Part shown: positions 23,609 through 33,137 of the stretch, piece by piece | Layout of the letters: every line of letters starts with the position of its first letter | Numbering within the stretch: position 1 is the stretch's first letter | DNA from: JAKAWQ01 sp035509315 | Lineage (GTDB): Bacteria; Pseudomonadota; Alphaproteobacteria; Acetobacterales; Acetobacteraceae | Direction of reading: 5' to 3' | NCBI GenBank assembly: GCA_035509315.1 | Contig: DATJLS010000080.1 | Span: forward strand, 1 to 64,000 | DNA length: 64,000 bases | Translations under genes and position numbers: made by a program | Notes under the pieces: generated by a model | What the model was told of the DNA's origin: nothing | The model's database searches: none | Seen by the model: only the letters and a program-made list of their open reading frames with translations

Positions 23609-25600
23609 TCAGGCGCGCGCGCGCAGCGCCTGTCCGTCGTTGAGGGCGGGAAGGAGCGGCAGCAGGACCGAGAGGTCGCGTTCGGCGACACAGGCGAGGT
23701 AACGCTCGGCACGGTCTCCCGGCGCGGGCAGCCCGTCCGGCCCGAGCGGCACGGCGGCGAGGCCGAGATCGGCGTAGATGTCAAGAAGGTCGGGCCCGGC
23801 ACCCCAGATCGCCGGGTCCCGCCCTTCCTGGTCGGCAAGGTCGCGGAACCGCCAAACCGCCGAGATCCGGTCCGACGCCCGCCCGACCGGATCGCCGAGC
23901 CCGAGCAGGATATGCCCCACGCGGCGGAAGGCGATCGCCGCCCGCCCCGCTTCGCCCAGCATCATCCCGTCCGCGACAGATGGGGGCGGGGCGCCGAGAG
24001 CGGCATAGCGCTCCCAGGCCATAGCATCCCAGGGCAGGTAGCGCACCCGCCCGGGGCGCACGAGCCGCCAGAGGGCCACCACCGCCACTGCCATCGCCAG
24101 GGCCACGCTGAGCCGGAGCGGACCCGGCAGGTCCGGCGAGAGGATAAGACCCCACCAGGGTCCCTGGGGGAGATCCGGCACGTGGCGGGCGAGCGATGCG
24201 AACGTGATCGTCACGCTTGCCAGGGCGAAGAGAGGCAATGTCGTCGAAGGGGCGAGCGGTTCGGCAAGGAGCCGTGCATGCCGGTAGAAAACACGATGAT
24301 AGGGCGCGAGCAGGAGCGCAGTGAGGACGAGGACCAAAGGCACCCACCAGGGCTGGCCCTGGATTGCGGTGACCAGCACCGCTGCTCCGAGCAGTGCGAT
24401 CGTGACGCTCCACGCGAGCTTGACCCGTCGCGCCAGCGCCACCGCGAGTACCATCAGCGCCGCCCCGATCAAGGAGGGCACGAACGGCCCGGCGAGCGCG
24501 GCCATGCCGCGGATATCCGCGAGCGCCTTTGGCAAACTCGGCCGGGGCTCGAACATGCCGAGGGAGAGGAGAAGCACGCCCGAAAGCACGACCGCCCCGC
24601 CGCCGGCGGCCACGGCGAGCGCCTCCTCCCCAAGCGGCCCGGCCGCCCGCTGGCGATGCAGCACAAGCTCATGCCCGGCGAAGGAAAGGCCAGCCAGGAA
24701 AAGGGGCACGATGTAGTAGCAGAGCCGGAATACCGCGAGCGCGCCCAGAATGTGCGAGGTGTCCAGGAAGGGCGAAAGCCCGAGCACCATCCCGGAATCG
24801 AAGACGCCGATCCCGCCCGGAAGATTGGTCGCGAGGCCAACCGCGTAGGCCGAGAGATAGACCGCCAGAAACCGGGGAAAGGAGAGCGTATGAGACGCGG
24901 CGAGCAGGACGTAGAAGATGCTCGCCGTCAGCGCGAGATCGACGCTCGCCAGCACCACCTGGGCAAGCGCCATCGTCACGCCGGGAAGCTGAATCTCGCG
25001 GCCGAAGAGCGTCACGCGCGGCACGTAGCGGGCAAGCGTCACATAGCCGACGACGGCAGCCCACAAGGCGGCGCCCACGGCCCGCAGAAGAACCATTGGC
25101 ACGGCATGGCCGATGAAGGGCACCCAATGCGGTGCGAAGAGCAGGATCGCTCCGCCGAGAGTGAGACCACCGAAGCCGAAGGTCAGGCTGCAGAAGGCGA
25201 TCAGGCGGGCGATTTCGGCCGGGCTCAGCCCCCAATGCGCATAAAGCCGGTAGCGCACCGCCGCCCCCGAAACCACCGGCAGCCCGAGACTGTGGGCGAG
25301 CGCGTAAGCGCAGAACGAGCCGAAGCAGACGCGATGATAGGCGACCGGATGGCCCGCATAGCGCGTTCCCAGCCAGTCGTAGAGTGTGAGCAGGCCATAG
25401 GAGAGGATGGTGGCTGAGACCGCGAGCCAGACGTTGCGGCCGGGTATGGCGTCGATCGATGCGGTGACATCACCGAGCGCCAGACCTGCGAAGGCGCTCT
25501 TGAGCGTATAGGCTGCGGCGACCAGCAGGACGAGCCCGAGCAGCGCCGGCAGATGGCGTGCGAGTCGCGCGAGCCGACCGAACAGGGAACGGCGCTTCAC
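23609..25600 (-). CDS. mprF: MprF-like lysyl-phosphatidylglycerol flippase with a truncated synthase domain
   Basis: 663 residues; typical MprF is about 840. The first about 500 residues form some 13-14 membrane helices with family motifs SGAAVRYRLYAHWGLSPAEIARL and NLPGGIGVFDSG. The cytoplasmic DUF2156 aminoacyl-transfer domain begins at about 530 (YAALGAPPPSVADG, RVGHILLGLGDPVG, VWRFRDLADQEG) but ends about 130 residues later, before the part carrying most catalytic residues. The stop is followed by only 88 bases to the next gene, with no remnant. lysK, which makes its Lys-tRNA substrate, lies 48 bases upstream on the same strand. It may act as a flippase only, or be inactive; truncation is judged by family length. 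Confidence 0.85.
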   Translation of the reverse strand: MKRRSLFGRLARLARHLPALLGLVLLVAAAYTLKSAFAGLALGDVTASIDAIPGRNVWLAVSATILSYGLLTLYDWLGTRYAGHPVAYHRVCFGSFCAYALAHSLGLPVVSGAAVRYRLYAHWGLSPAEIARLIAFCSLTFGFGGLTLGGAILLFAPHWVPFIGHAVPMVLLRAVGAALWAAVVGYVTLARYVPRVTLFGREIQLPGVTMALAQVVLASVDLALTASIFYVLLAASHTLSFPRFLAVYLSAYAVGLATNLPGGIGVFDSGMVLGLSPFLDTSHILGALAVFRLCYYIVPLFLAGLSFAGHELVLHRQRAAGPLGEEALAVAAGGGAVVLSGVLLLSLGMFEPRPSLPKALADIRGMAALAGPFVPSLIGAALMVLAVALARRVKLAWSVTIALLGAAVLVTAIQGQPWWVPLVLVLTALLLAPYHRVFYRHARLLAEPLAPSTTLPLFALASVTITFASLARHVPDLPQGPWWGLILSPDLPGPLRLSVALAMAVAVVALWRLVRPGRVRYLPWDAMAWERYAALGAPPPSVADGMMLGEAGRAAIAFRRVGHILLGLGDPVGRASDRISAVWRFRDLADQEGRDPAIWGAGPDLLDIYADLGLAAVPLGPDGLPAPGDRAERYLACVAERDLSVLLPLLPALNDGQALRARA

Positions 25601-25648
25601 CGTACTCCGCTTCCCCCGAAATCCCGGCCACTACGGCGCGCGTGGGCG

Positions 25649-27289
25649 TCAGGCCACATCCGCGGGCCGCGCGAGCACCGATTCGATCAGCGCGATCGTC
25701 TCGGCGATGCCGTAGAGCGCGATGAAGCCGCCGAAACGCGGCCCCCGCTCCTGGCCGAGCAGCACCTGATAGAGGGCCGCGAACCAGGGGAGGCTCACCC
25801 CTTCGCTGCCATCCTTGCGCCGCTCGAGGAATGGCGGGCGCCGTCCCGCGTCATAGACAAGCGCCTGCAGATGCGCCGCACGCTCCTCCACCGCCGTCAC
25901 CTCGAGTGCCGGGCGCTCCTGGGCCAGCATCTCCGCCAGTGCCTTCAGCCCCGCGCGCTCCGCGTCCGTGGGCGGGCGGAAACGCTTCGCCGGGCGGACG
26001 AAATCCCGATAGTAGGCGATGGCATGCCGGACCAGACGATCGAGAAAGGGCATCGTCTCCGGCGTCGCCTCCGGCTTATAGCGGCGGAGAAAGCCCCAGA
26101 GCATTTCCGGCGTCTCGGCATTCACCACGTTCGCGAGCTGGAGCAGCATGGTGAAGGGGATCGGGCTGCCGCCATGCTCCGGCAGCTTCCCGCCATGGAT
26201 GAACCAAGCCGGATTGCGGCGCTGCTCCTCTGCCGGTTCGCGCGCCTGCCGTTCGGCATTGGCGAGATATTCGTCCGTGGCGCGGGGAATGACGTCGAAG
26301 TAGAGCCGCTTCGCGCGCTCGGGCGCGTGGAACATGAATTGCGCGAGGCTCTCGGCCGGGCCATAGCGCAGCCATGCCTCGATGGGCAGCCCATTTCCCT
26401 TGGATTTGCTGATCCGCTGTCCGTTCTCGTCAAGAAAAAGCTCGTAGGTGAAGCTCTGGGGCGGGGCGGCGCCTAGGATGCGGCAGATGCGGCCCGAAAG
26501 CCGCACACTCTCGATCAGGTCCTTGCCCGACATCTCGTAATCGACGCCGAGCGCATACCAGCGCATTGCCCAGTCCGCCTTCCATTGCAGCTTGCAATGT
26601 CCGCCCGCGACCGGCGTTTCGAACCAGGCGCCGTCTTCCGGATCCTGCCAGGTGATCGTCCCGGCATCCGGATCGATTCGCGTGATGGGCACCTGCATCA
26701 CGCGCCCCGTCCGGGGATGGAGCGGCAGAACGGGCGCATAGGTTGACCGCCGCTCGGGTCCGAGCGTGGGAAGGATCACGGCGAGAATTTCATCCCATTG
26801 CGCGAGCACGCAGCGGAGCGCCGGATCGAATCGCCCGGAAGCGTAATATTCCGTTGAAGATGCGAATTCGTACGCGAAGCCGAACTGGTCGAGAAATGCC
26901 CTGAGCCGCGCATTGTTGTGTGCGCCGAAACTCTCGTGCGTTCCGAACGGATCGGGCACGCGGGTCAGCGGCTGACCGAGATACTGGGCCAGCACCTCGC
27001 GATTGGGCACATTCTCCGGAACGCGCCGAAGCCCGTCCATGTCATCGCTGAAGGCGATCAGGCGCGAGGGCCTGCCGGTGAGCTCGGTGAAGGCGAGCCG
27101 CACCCAACTCGTCCGCGCGACTTCTCCAAAGGTGCCGATATGCGGCAGCCCCGAAGGGCCGTAGCCGGTCTCGAACAATGCCTCATCCTTGCCGAGGACT
27201 GCGAGCCGTTCGGCGAGCTTTTCCGCCTCGGCGAAGGGCCAGGCGCCGGAGATGGCGGTTTGCCGGGAATTGGCAGTCGATGCAGACAT
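25649..27289 (-). CDS. lysK: Class I lysyl-tRNA synthetase
   Basis: 546 residues, cytoplasmic. The Rossmann HIGH-type motif is PHIG in GPSGLPHIGTFGE (about 43-53) and the KMSKS-type loop is ISKSKGN (about 294-300), so this is the class I enzyme found in archaea and many alphaproteobacteria rather than class II LysS. It attaches lysine to tRNA-Lys. Zinc-type or anticodon-binding helical domains fill the C-terminal about 200 residues. The gene precedes mprF on the same strand, a functional pairing because MprF draws on Lys-tRNA(Lys). Upstream is the divergent DinG-like helicase. Confidence 0.95.
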   Translation of the reverse strand: MSASTANSRQTAISGAWPFAEAEKLAERLAVLGKDEALFETGYGPSGLPHIGTFGEVARTSWVRLAFTELTGRPSRLIAFSDDMDGLRRVPENVPNREVLAQYLGQPLTRVPDPFGTHESFGAHNNARLRAFLDQFGFAYEFASSTEYYASGRFDPALRCVLAQWDEILAVILPTLGPERRSTYAPVLPLHPRTGRVMQVPITRIDPDAGTITWQDPEDGAWFETPVAGGHCKLQWKADWAMRWYALGVDYEMSGKDLIESVRLSGRICRILGAAPPQSFTYELFLDENGQRISKSKGNGLPIEAWLRYGPAESLAQFMFHAPERAKRLYFDVIPRATDEYLANAERQAREPAEEQRRNPAWFIHGGKLPEHGGSPIPFTMLLQLANVVNAETPEMLWGFLRRYKPEATPETMPFLDRLVRHAIAYYRDFVRPAKRFRPPTDAERAGLKALAEMLAQERPALEVTAVEERAAHLQALVYDAGRRPPFLERRKDGSEGVSLPWFAALYQVLLGQERGPRFGGFIALYGIAETIALIESVLARPADVA

Positions 27290-27405
27290 TCGGGCAAGCT
27301 AGGTACCGCCCGGTTGGCGGTCAATCGGTCCTGAGAAGGTCACGCGGCGCGGAGAGAGTGATTGATCCGCCGCGCCCGCGACGCGAGGATGCGCCGATCC
27401 GCCCC

Positions 27406-30207
27406 ATGAACCTTTCCGCGCGAATCGCGACCCCGGCTTGCCCGGGCCTGCTACTGCCCGAGGGCCCGGCGCTGGTTGCCGCACCCGGCCGTGCCGCGCT
27501 GCTCGACGCGGACGGTGTTCTGCATTCGCTTTCGGCCGAGGAAGCGGCCCATCGGCTGCGCCGCCTGCCGCCGCCGCTCCTCGTTCATGCGCCGGCCACC
27601 TTCCGCCGGCTCGGCATGCCACGGCTGCCCTGCTACGACCTGCTCGATCTGTTCGCCTTCGTCCTGCCCGCCCATCCTGCCGCGCCCTCGCCGCGCGGCC
27701 TCGCGCAGGCATTGGGTGAGGCTACGCCAAAACGGGGACTGGAGGCCGAGGCGGCGTTCCTGCCGCGTCTTGCCGAAATTCTCCTCAAGCGGCTTGCCGC
27801 TGCGCGTGCGATGCCGCGCAATGAAAGCGCCGCCGGCCTCGCCGCACTGATGGGACGGGCCGGGTGGAGCTGGGCCCCGTTCGTCGTGGCGGCGCTCGAT
27901 CGTCCCGCCGAGCCCCCCTCGCCCGACGGCCTGCGAGTCTGGCGACGCCTTCCCGAATGGGAGGAGCGCGTGCCGCCCCCGCCACCCGCGAGCCATCCCG
28001 TGCCGGCGGCGGAAGCCCGCGCGCGGCTTGCCGGAATGCTGGGCGCTGGCGCCGAGCCGCGGCCCGGCCAATCCGATTATGCAGCCGCCGCAACCGGGGC
28101 TTTCGCCCCACGCGAAGCGGCCGGCAGCCCGCAGATCGTGCTCGCCGAGGCCGGGACCGGCACAGGCAAGACGCTCGGCTACATCGCCGCCGCGAGCCTT
28201 TGGGCGGAGCGCAATCGCGGCCCTGTCTGGATCAGTACCTTTACCCGCCATCTCCAGCGACAGGTGGAGGCCGAGCTGGCACGCCTCTACCCTGAGCCTG
28301 CGCTCCGCCGGCGTCGCGTGGTCGTGCGCAAGGGGCGCGAGAATTTTCTCTGCCTGCTTAATCTCGAGGATACAGTGACAGCAGCCCTGGGCCGGGAGAC
28401 CACATCGCTGATCCCTCTCGGCCTCGTCGCTCGCTGGGCCGGGGCGACCGCGGATGGTGATCTTCTCGGCGGAGACCTGCCGGGCTGGCTTGCCGAGCTG
28501 TTCGGCCCCGCCACCGTTCTCGGTCTTGCCGACCGGCGCGGCGAGTGCATCCACGCCGCCTGCGCCCATTGGCGCCGCTGCTTCGTCGAGCACACCATCC
28601 GTCGCGCCCGCGAGGCGGACCTCGTTGTGGCCAACCACGCGCTTGTCATGGTCCAGGCGGCCTGGGGCGGCCTCGACGATGCGAGCGTGCCGCTGCGCTA
28701 TGTGTTCGATGAGGGGCACCACCTCTTCGATGCCGCAGATTCGGCCTTTGCCTTCGAACTTTCCGGCGCAACCATGGCGGAGCTCCGCCGCTGGCTGCTC
28801 GGCGCCGAAGGCAGCCGTTCGCGGGCACGCGGGCTTGCCTTGCGCATCGAGGACCTGCTTGGCGAGAAGTCGGCCCTGAGAGAAGCGCTCGATCAGACAC
28901 TCGCGTTCGCCCGCGCGCTTCCCGCGCCAGGCTGGCAGGGGCGCCTGGCCGAGCCGGATGCGCCGCGGCTCTTTGCCGCCAATCCGGCCGAGAATTTGCT
29001 CCGCGAGGTGCGTACCCAGGTCCGCGCACGCGCCGCAGACGATGCGGATGCGCCAGAAGCGGATCTCCATCCCGTCGCTCCGCCGCTCGTCGCGGCGGGG
29101 AAAAGCCTTGCCCGCGCGCTTGCCCGTCTGGAACATCCGCTCAAGGTGCTTGCGCAGGGCCTCGCCACCCGGCTCCGGGAAGAGGCCGAGACCCTCGAAC
29201 AGACAATCAGGCTGCGCATCGAGGCCGCCGTGCGCAACCTCGGCCGCCGCGCTCTCGGCCCGCTCACGGCCTGGCAGGATATGCTCCGCCAGCTCGAAGC
29301 CCCGCCGCCACTGCCCGAAGAGAAACCGGAGCAGGTGCATTTTCTTCGTCTCGACCGTCGCGACGGCCGCGAATCGGATGCGGCCCTGCTGCGCTACTGG
29401 CTCGACCCGACACAACCCTTTGCCGCGACACTCGGCAGCGCCGCGCATGGGCTTCTGGTCACTTCGGCGACCCTGCGCGATGCGGGTCGGGCCGATGCGG
29501 AGGCGGCCTGGCGCGCGGCCGAGGCACGCACCGGGGCGGCACATCTGCCCGGACCACCCACCCGTGTCTCGGTCCTCAGCCCGTTCGACTATGCAAACCA
29601 GACGCGCGCCTTCATCGTTACCGATGTCTCGATCGGCGACATTTCCGGACTCGCCGCCGCCTATCGCGCGCTCTTCCTCGCCGCCGGGGGCGGCGCGCTC
29701 GGCCTCTTCACCGCGATCCGCCGTCTGCGCGCGGTCCATCCGCATCTCGCCACAGCACTCGAAGAGATGGGCATTCCGCTCTATGCGCAGCATGTCGATG
29801 CGATGGACAATGCGACCCTCGTCGATATCTTCCGCACCGAGGAGGAGAGCTGCCTGCTCGGCACCGATGCGATGCGCGACGGGGTCGATGTTCCGGGGCG
29901 AGCGCTTCGGCTCGTTGTCTTCGACAAGGTCCCCTGGGCGCGGCCCGACATTCTGCACCGCGAGCGTCGCCGCCACCTCTCGGATGGCGAGCCCGGCGCC
30001 TATGACGACCGTATCGCCCGGCTCCGGCTCCGCCAGGCCTTCGGCCGCCTGATCCGCGCCGCCACGGATCGCGGCGCCTTCGTGCTTCTCGACCGGCGCA
30101 TGCCTTCGCGCCTTCTCTCCGCCTTTCCCGAAGGGGTCGTGGTGCGGCGTGTAGGCCTTGCCGAGGCGGTGAGCGAGGTGCGCGCCTTTATCGCCAAGGA
30201 CCCCTGA
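27406..30207 (+). CDS. dinG: DinG-like ATP-dependent DNA helicase (XPD/Rad3 group, Fe-S)
   Basis: 933 residues from ATG 27406; the ribosome site is poor and GTG 27358 is an alternative. The first about 240 residues are not helicase-like and include an exonuclease-like or regulatory region I cannot name. Walker A EAGTGTGKT is at about 250 and Walker B is DEGHH at about 435. Four cysteines in between (NFLC, then ECIHAAC and RRC about 65-75 residues later) fit a 4Fe-4S cluster. Motif VI-type RLRQAFGRLIR is near the C-terminus. DinG helicases unwind 5' to 3' and remove R-loops or D-loops. The gene precedes a sirtuin gene. Confidence 0.85.
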   Translation: MNLSARIATPACPGLLLPEGPALVAAPGRAALLDADGVLHSLSAEEAAHRLRRLPPPLLVHAPATFRRLGMPRLPCYDLLDLFAFVLPAHPAAPSPRGLAQALGEATPKRGLEAEAAFLPRLAEILLKRLAAARAMPRNESAAGLAALMGRAGWSWAPFVVAALDRPAEPPSPDGLRVWRRLPEWEERVPPPPPASHPVPAAEARARLAGMLGAGAEPRPGQSDYAAAATGAFAPREAAGSPQIVLAEAGTGTGKTLGYIAAASLWAERNRGPVWISTFTRHLQRQVEAELARLYPEPALRRRRVVVRKGRENFLCLLNLEDTVTAALGRETTSLIPLGLVARWAGATADGDLLGGDLPGWLAELFGPATVLGLADRRGECIHAACAHWRRCFVEHTIRRAREADLVVANHALVMVQAAWGGLDDASVPLRYVFDEGHHLFDAADSAFAFELSGATMAELRRWLLGAEGSRSRARGLALRIEDLLGEKSALREALDQTLAFARALPAPGWQGRLAEPDAPRLFAANPAENLLREVRTQVRARAADDADAPEADLHPVAPPLVAAGKSLARALARLEHPLKVLAQGLATRLREEAETLEQTIRLRIEAAVRNLGRRALGPLTAWQDMLRQLEAPPPLPEEKPEQVHFLRLDRRDGRESDAALLRYWLDPTQPFAATLGSAAHGLLVTSATLRDAGRADAEAAWRAAEARTGAAHLPGPPTRVSVLSPFDYANQTRAFIVTDVSIGDISGLAAAYRALFLAAGGGALGLFTAIRRLRAVHPHLATALEEMGIPLYAQHVDAMDNATLVDIFRTEEESCLLGTDAMRDGVDVPGRALRLVVFDKVPWARPDILHRERRRHLSDGEPGAYDDRIARLRLRQAFGRLIRAATDRGAFVLLDRRMPSRLLSAFPEGVVVRRVGLAEAVSEVRAFIAKDP

Positions 30208-30226
30208 GGCGCCTTATCATCGGCTC

Positions 30227-31006
30227 ATGCCCTCCGCTATGTCCTCCGGTACGCCTGCTGGCCGCGATTCTCTCACCGCTCTCCTCGCCGAATCGCGCCG
30301 TGTCGTCGTTTTCACCGGCGCCGGCATCTCGACCGAATCCGGCATCCCCGATTTCCGCAGCCCCGGTGGCGTCTGGAGCCGAATGAAGCCGATCTATTTC
30401 GACGAGTTCGTCGCCAGCGAGGAGCGCAGGCGCGAGGCTTGGCGCCGTGTCTTCTCCAATTCCTCCGGCTGGGTAGGGGCGAAGCCGAACGAAGGGCACC
30501 ACGCCGTCGCCCGCCTTGTCGCCATGGGCAAGGCCACGTCCGTCATCACCCAGAACGTCGACAACTTGCACCAGGAGTCGGGTATCCCGCGCGAACGGGT
30601 GATCGAGCTGCATGGCAATGCGAGCTACGCGACCTGCCTTGCCTGCGGGGCGCGCCACGAGCTTGAGGTGCTGAAGCAGAGCTTTCTCGGCCGTGATGCG
30701 ATTCCCGTCTGCCGCGAATGCGGCGGCCTCGTCAAAACCGCCACCATCTCTTTCGGCCAGGCGATGCCGCAGGAAGCAATGCGACGTGCCGAGGCCGAAA
30801 CGCTCGCCTGCGATCTTTTCCTCGTGCTCGGCTCCTCGCTCGTCGTCTTTCCAGCGGCCGAATTTCCGCGCCACGCCAAGGAGAACGGAGCCAGGCTCGC
30901 GATCGTCAACCGCGAGCCGACACCGCTCGACCGCCATGCCGATCTCGCGTTGCACGAGGAGATCGGCCCGCTGCTCTCCGTGGTGGTGCCAATCTCCCCT
31001 GCGTGA
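30227..31006 (+). CDS. cobB: NAD-dependent protein deacylase, sirtuin family
   Basis: 259 residues, cytoplasmic; ATG 30239 is an alternative start. NAD-binding GAGISTESGIPDFRS, the TQNVDNLH motif, catalytic His in IELHGN, two CxxC zinc pairs (CLAC and CREC) and GSSLVVFPAAEF are all present, giving a full Sir2 fold. It removes acyl groups from lysines, for example reactivating acetyl-CoA synthetase. It follows the helicase gene by 19 bases and is probably co-transcribed with it. The short N-terminal extension is typical. Confidence 0.93.
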   Translation: MPSAMSSGTPAGRDSLTALLAESRRVVVFTGAGISTESGIPDFRSPGGVWSRMKPIYFDEFVASEERRREAWRRVFSNSSGWVGAKPNEGHHAVARLVAMGKATSVITQNVDNLHQESGIPRERVIELHGNASYATCLACGARHELEVLKQSFLGRDAIPVCRECGGLVKTATISFGQAMPQEAMRRAEAETLACDLFLVLGSSLVVFPAAEFPRHAKENGARLAIVNREPTPLDRHADLALHEEIGPLLSVVVPISPA

Positions 31007-31067
31007 TCTCCTCCGCTTGATCTCGCGGGCGGCTTCCCGCACCGTGGCCTTCTCCAAGGAGACCGCC

Positions 31068-31487
31068 ATGACCACCCCGAAGGCGCTCGATCCCCAGGAA
31101 GCGCTGGTCTGCACGATGGTGCTCGTCGCCGGCGCCGACGGCGGGCTGACGGACCGCGAGATCGGCGTCATGGTCGGGCTGGTGCAGAGCCTTCCCGTCT
31201 TCCGCAGTTTTTCGTCCGAGCGACTCAAGATCGCGACCGACACCGCCGTGAGCCTGCTCAGCGAGACGGACGGTCTCGCCCATGCCGCAAGACTGATCTG
31301 CGCGGCGCTCGAGCCACGGCTCCGCGAGACAGCCTATGTGCTCGCTTGCGATGTCATCGCGGTGGACGGTCAGGCGCGGCAGACCGAGCTCGAAATGCTA
31401 GAGCTGGTGCGAAAGGAATTCGGCATCGACCCGCTGATCGCGCGCGCGCTCGAGCGCGGCGCGCGTGCGCGCCAGCAGCCCCAGTGA
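31068..31487 (+). CDS. TerB-family (tellurite resistance B-like) protein
   Basis: 139 residues; AAGGAG seven bases before the ATG. All-helical, acidic, no signal peptide. The pattern ALVCTMVLVAGADGGLTDREIGVMVGLV followed by LACDVIAVDGQARQTELEMLELV shows the two TerB/DjlA-like halves with conserved Asp residues (ADG, VDG) that can bind metal. In tellurite-resistance operons TerB is a cytoplasmic metal-binding partner, but no other ter gene is present. The role here is unknown. It follows the sirtuin gene by 61 bases. Confidence 0.85.
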   Translation: MTTPKALDPQEALVCTMVLVAGADGGLTDREIGVMVGLVQSLPVFRSFSSERLKIATDTAVSLLSETDGLAHAARLICAALEPRLRETAYVLACDVIAVDGQARQTELEMLELVRKEFGIDPLIARALERGARARQQPQ

Positions 31488-31592
31488 CCTGCGTTCGGCA
31501 CATTTCCGCCGCCCCAATTCTGCGCCCATCATGACGGCGCCACGATCCTATGTGATGTGGCGTTGCCTCGAACCCCGTTACCGGACCCTTCC

Positions 31593-32333
31593 ATGACCCC
31601 CATCATCGGCCTGCCCGCCTGCGCGAAGGAGGCTGGCGGGCATCTCTTCGCCACGACCCCTTCCCGTTACGGCAAGGCATTGATCGCCGCCGCCGACGCC
31701 TTGCCAGTCGTGATCCCGCCCGAGGGCGAGGCAATGCTCGCCCTGCTCGACCGGCTGGATGGGCTGCTCCTGCCCGGCAGCCCTTCGAACGTGGAGCCGG
31801 CTCGCTATGGCGAGACGGCGGATCTGACGCCCGGCCGCCATGACCCCGCGCGCGACGCGACCGTGCTCCCCCTCGTCCGCGGGGCCCTCGCTCGCGGATT
31901 GCCGCTGCTCGCCATCTGCCGCGGCGTGCAGGAGCTGAACGTCGCCCTCGGCGGCACACTCCATCAGCAGGTGCAGGAACTTCCCGGCCGGCTCGACCAT
32001 CGCGGCGGGCCCGGCACGACCGCTGAGAAATATCGCCCAAAGCACACGGTGGCGCTCGAAGGTGGTGTCGCCGAACTCATCGGGCGCCGTGAGATCACCG
32101 TCAACTCGCTGCATGAGCAGGCGATCGACCGGCCGGGCCAGGGGCTCGTCGTCGAGGCCCGGGCGCCTGACGGCACGATCGAAGCGGTACGTGTTGCGGG
32201 CAGCTCCTTCGCCCTCGGCGTGCAATGGCACCCTGAATGGGACGTGCTCGCCTTTCCCGACCGCGCCGCGCTCTTCGCCGCCTTTGGCCGCGCTGCCCGC
32301 GCCTTCGGGGCCGGTTTTCGCCGGGCCGCCTGA
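31593..32333 (+). CDS. Gamma-glutamyl-gamma-aminobutyrate hydrolase family protein (peptidase C26)
   Basis: 246 residues from ATG 31593. A class I glutamine amidotransferase-like fold: nucleophile Cys in PLLAICRGVQELNVALGG, and the His-Glu of the triad in GVQWHPEWD near the end; GLLLPGSPSNVEPARY is the PuuD-type oxyanion region. PuuD cleaves gamma-glutamyl-GABA in the putrescine degradation pathway. No other puu genes adjoin it, although a polyamine-type importer and an aldehyde dehydrogenase occur 21-27 kb away. It sits 33 bases before an SDR gene on the same strand. Confidence 0.9.
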   Translation: MTPIIGLPACAKEAGGHLFATTPSRYGKALIAAADALPVVIPPEGEAMLALLDRLDGLLLPGSPSNVEPARYGETADLTPGRHDPARDATVLPLVRGALARGLPLLAICRGVQELNVALGGTLHQQVQELPGRLDHRGGPGTTAEKYRPKHTVALEGGVAELIGRREITVNSLHEQAIDRPGQGLVVEARAPDGTIEAVRVAGSSFALGVQWHPEWDVLAFPDRAALFAAFGRAARAFGAGFRRAA

Positions 32334-32366
32334 TCAAACCGTCCTGGTTATCCTGGAGCAGAATGC

Positions 32367-33128
32367 ATGGACCTCGGACTCGGCGGAAAGACCGCCCTCG
32401 TCACCGGCGGATCAAAGGGGATCGGCCGCGCCTCGGCTTCCATACTGGCCGCTGAGGGCGTGGCCATCACGCTCGTCGCGCGCAATCCGGACAGCCTTGC
32501 CGCCGCCGCGGCGATGATCCGTGACCGTTCCCAGGTGCCGGTCGAGACGATCGCCGCCGATCTCTCCCGCCAGGAGGAGGTCGAGCGCGTTGCCGCCATG
32601 GTTCCCACGCCGGACATCCTGGTCAACAATGCCGGCGCGATCCCGCCGGGCGGACTCGCCGCGGTGGACAATGCGACCTGGCGCGCGGCCTGGGACTTGA
32701 AAGTGTTCGGCTATATTTCCCTTACCCGCACGATCCATGCGCGGATGGCCGAACGCGGCGCGGGCGTGATCGTGAATGTCATCGGTGCCGCAGGGGAAAA
32801 ATTCGACCCCGATTATATCGCCGGCTCTGCCGGCAATGCGGCGTTGATGGCCTTCACCCGCGCGCTCGGCCGCGCGAGCCCGCCCCACGGCCTGCGCGTG
32901 GTCGGCATCAATCCAGGACCGGTCGAGACCGAACGGCTGGTCATGCTCCAGCGTGCCCGCGCCGAACGCAGCTTCGGCGAGCCTGAGCGCTGGCCCGAGT
33001 TCTTCGCCCATATGCCCTTCGGGCGGCCGGCCATGCCCGAGGAGATCGGCTCCGCGGTCGCATTTCTTGCCAGCCCCCGCTCTGCTTACACGAACGCGAC
33101 CATCCTCACGATCGATGGTGGAGGCTGA
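32367..33128 (+). CDS. Short-chain dehydrogenase/reductase lacking the usual catalytic Ser and Lys
   Basis: 253 residues, Rossmann fold. The cofactor site TGGSKGIG is at 13-20, NNAG at 87-90 and PG motif in INPGPVETE. At the catalytic centre Tyr150 is kept (DYIAGSAGNAAL), but the Lys normally four residues later is Ser154, and the usual Ser before the Tyr is absent (VNVIG). This variant occurs as a distinct SDR subfamily, so it is not necessarily inactive, but chemistry may differ. It probably binds NAD(P). Substrate unknown. It follows the C26 hydrolase gene by 33 bases and ends ten bases from the convergent kinase gene. Confidence 0.88.
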   Translation: MDLGLGGKTALVTGGSKGIGRASASILAAEGVAITLVARNPDSLAAAAAMIRDRSQVPVETIAADLSRQEEVERVAAMVPTPDILVNNAGAIPPGGLAAVDNATWRAAWDLKVFGYISLTRTIHARMAERGAGVIVNVIGAAGEKFDPDYIAGSAGNAALMAFTRALGRASPPHGLRVVGINPGPVETERLVMLQRARAERSFGEPERWPEFFAHMPFGRPAMPEEIGSAVAFLASPRSAYTNATILTIDGGG

Positions 33129-33137
33129 GATCGGCTG

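Noticed and set aside
27451..29976. 841-codon minus-strand open frame opposite the DinG-like helicase
   Set aside because: The plus strand carries all helicase motifs and the Fe-S cysteines; the minus frame has none and no ribosome site.
31068..31487. Tellurite resistance operon
   Set aside because: A lone TerB-family protein without TerC, TerD, TerZ or related genes.
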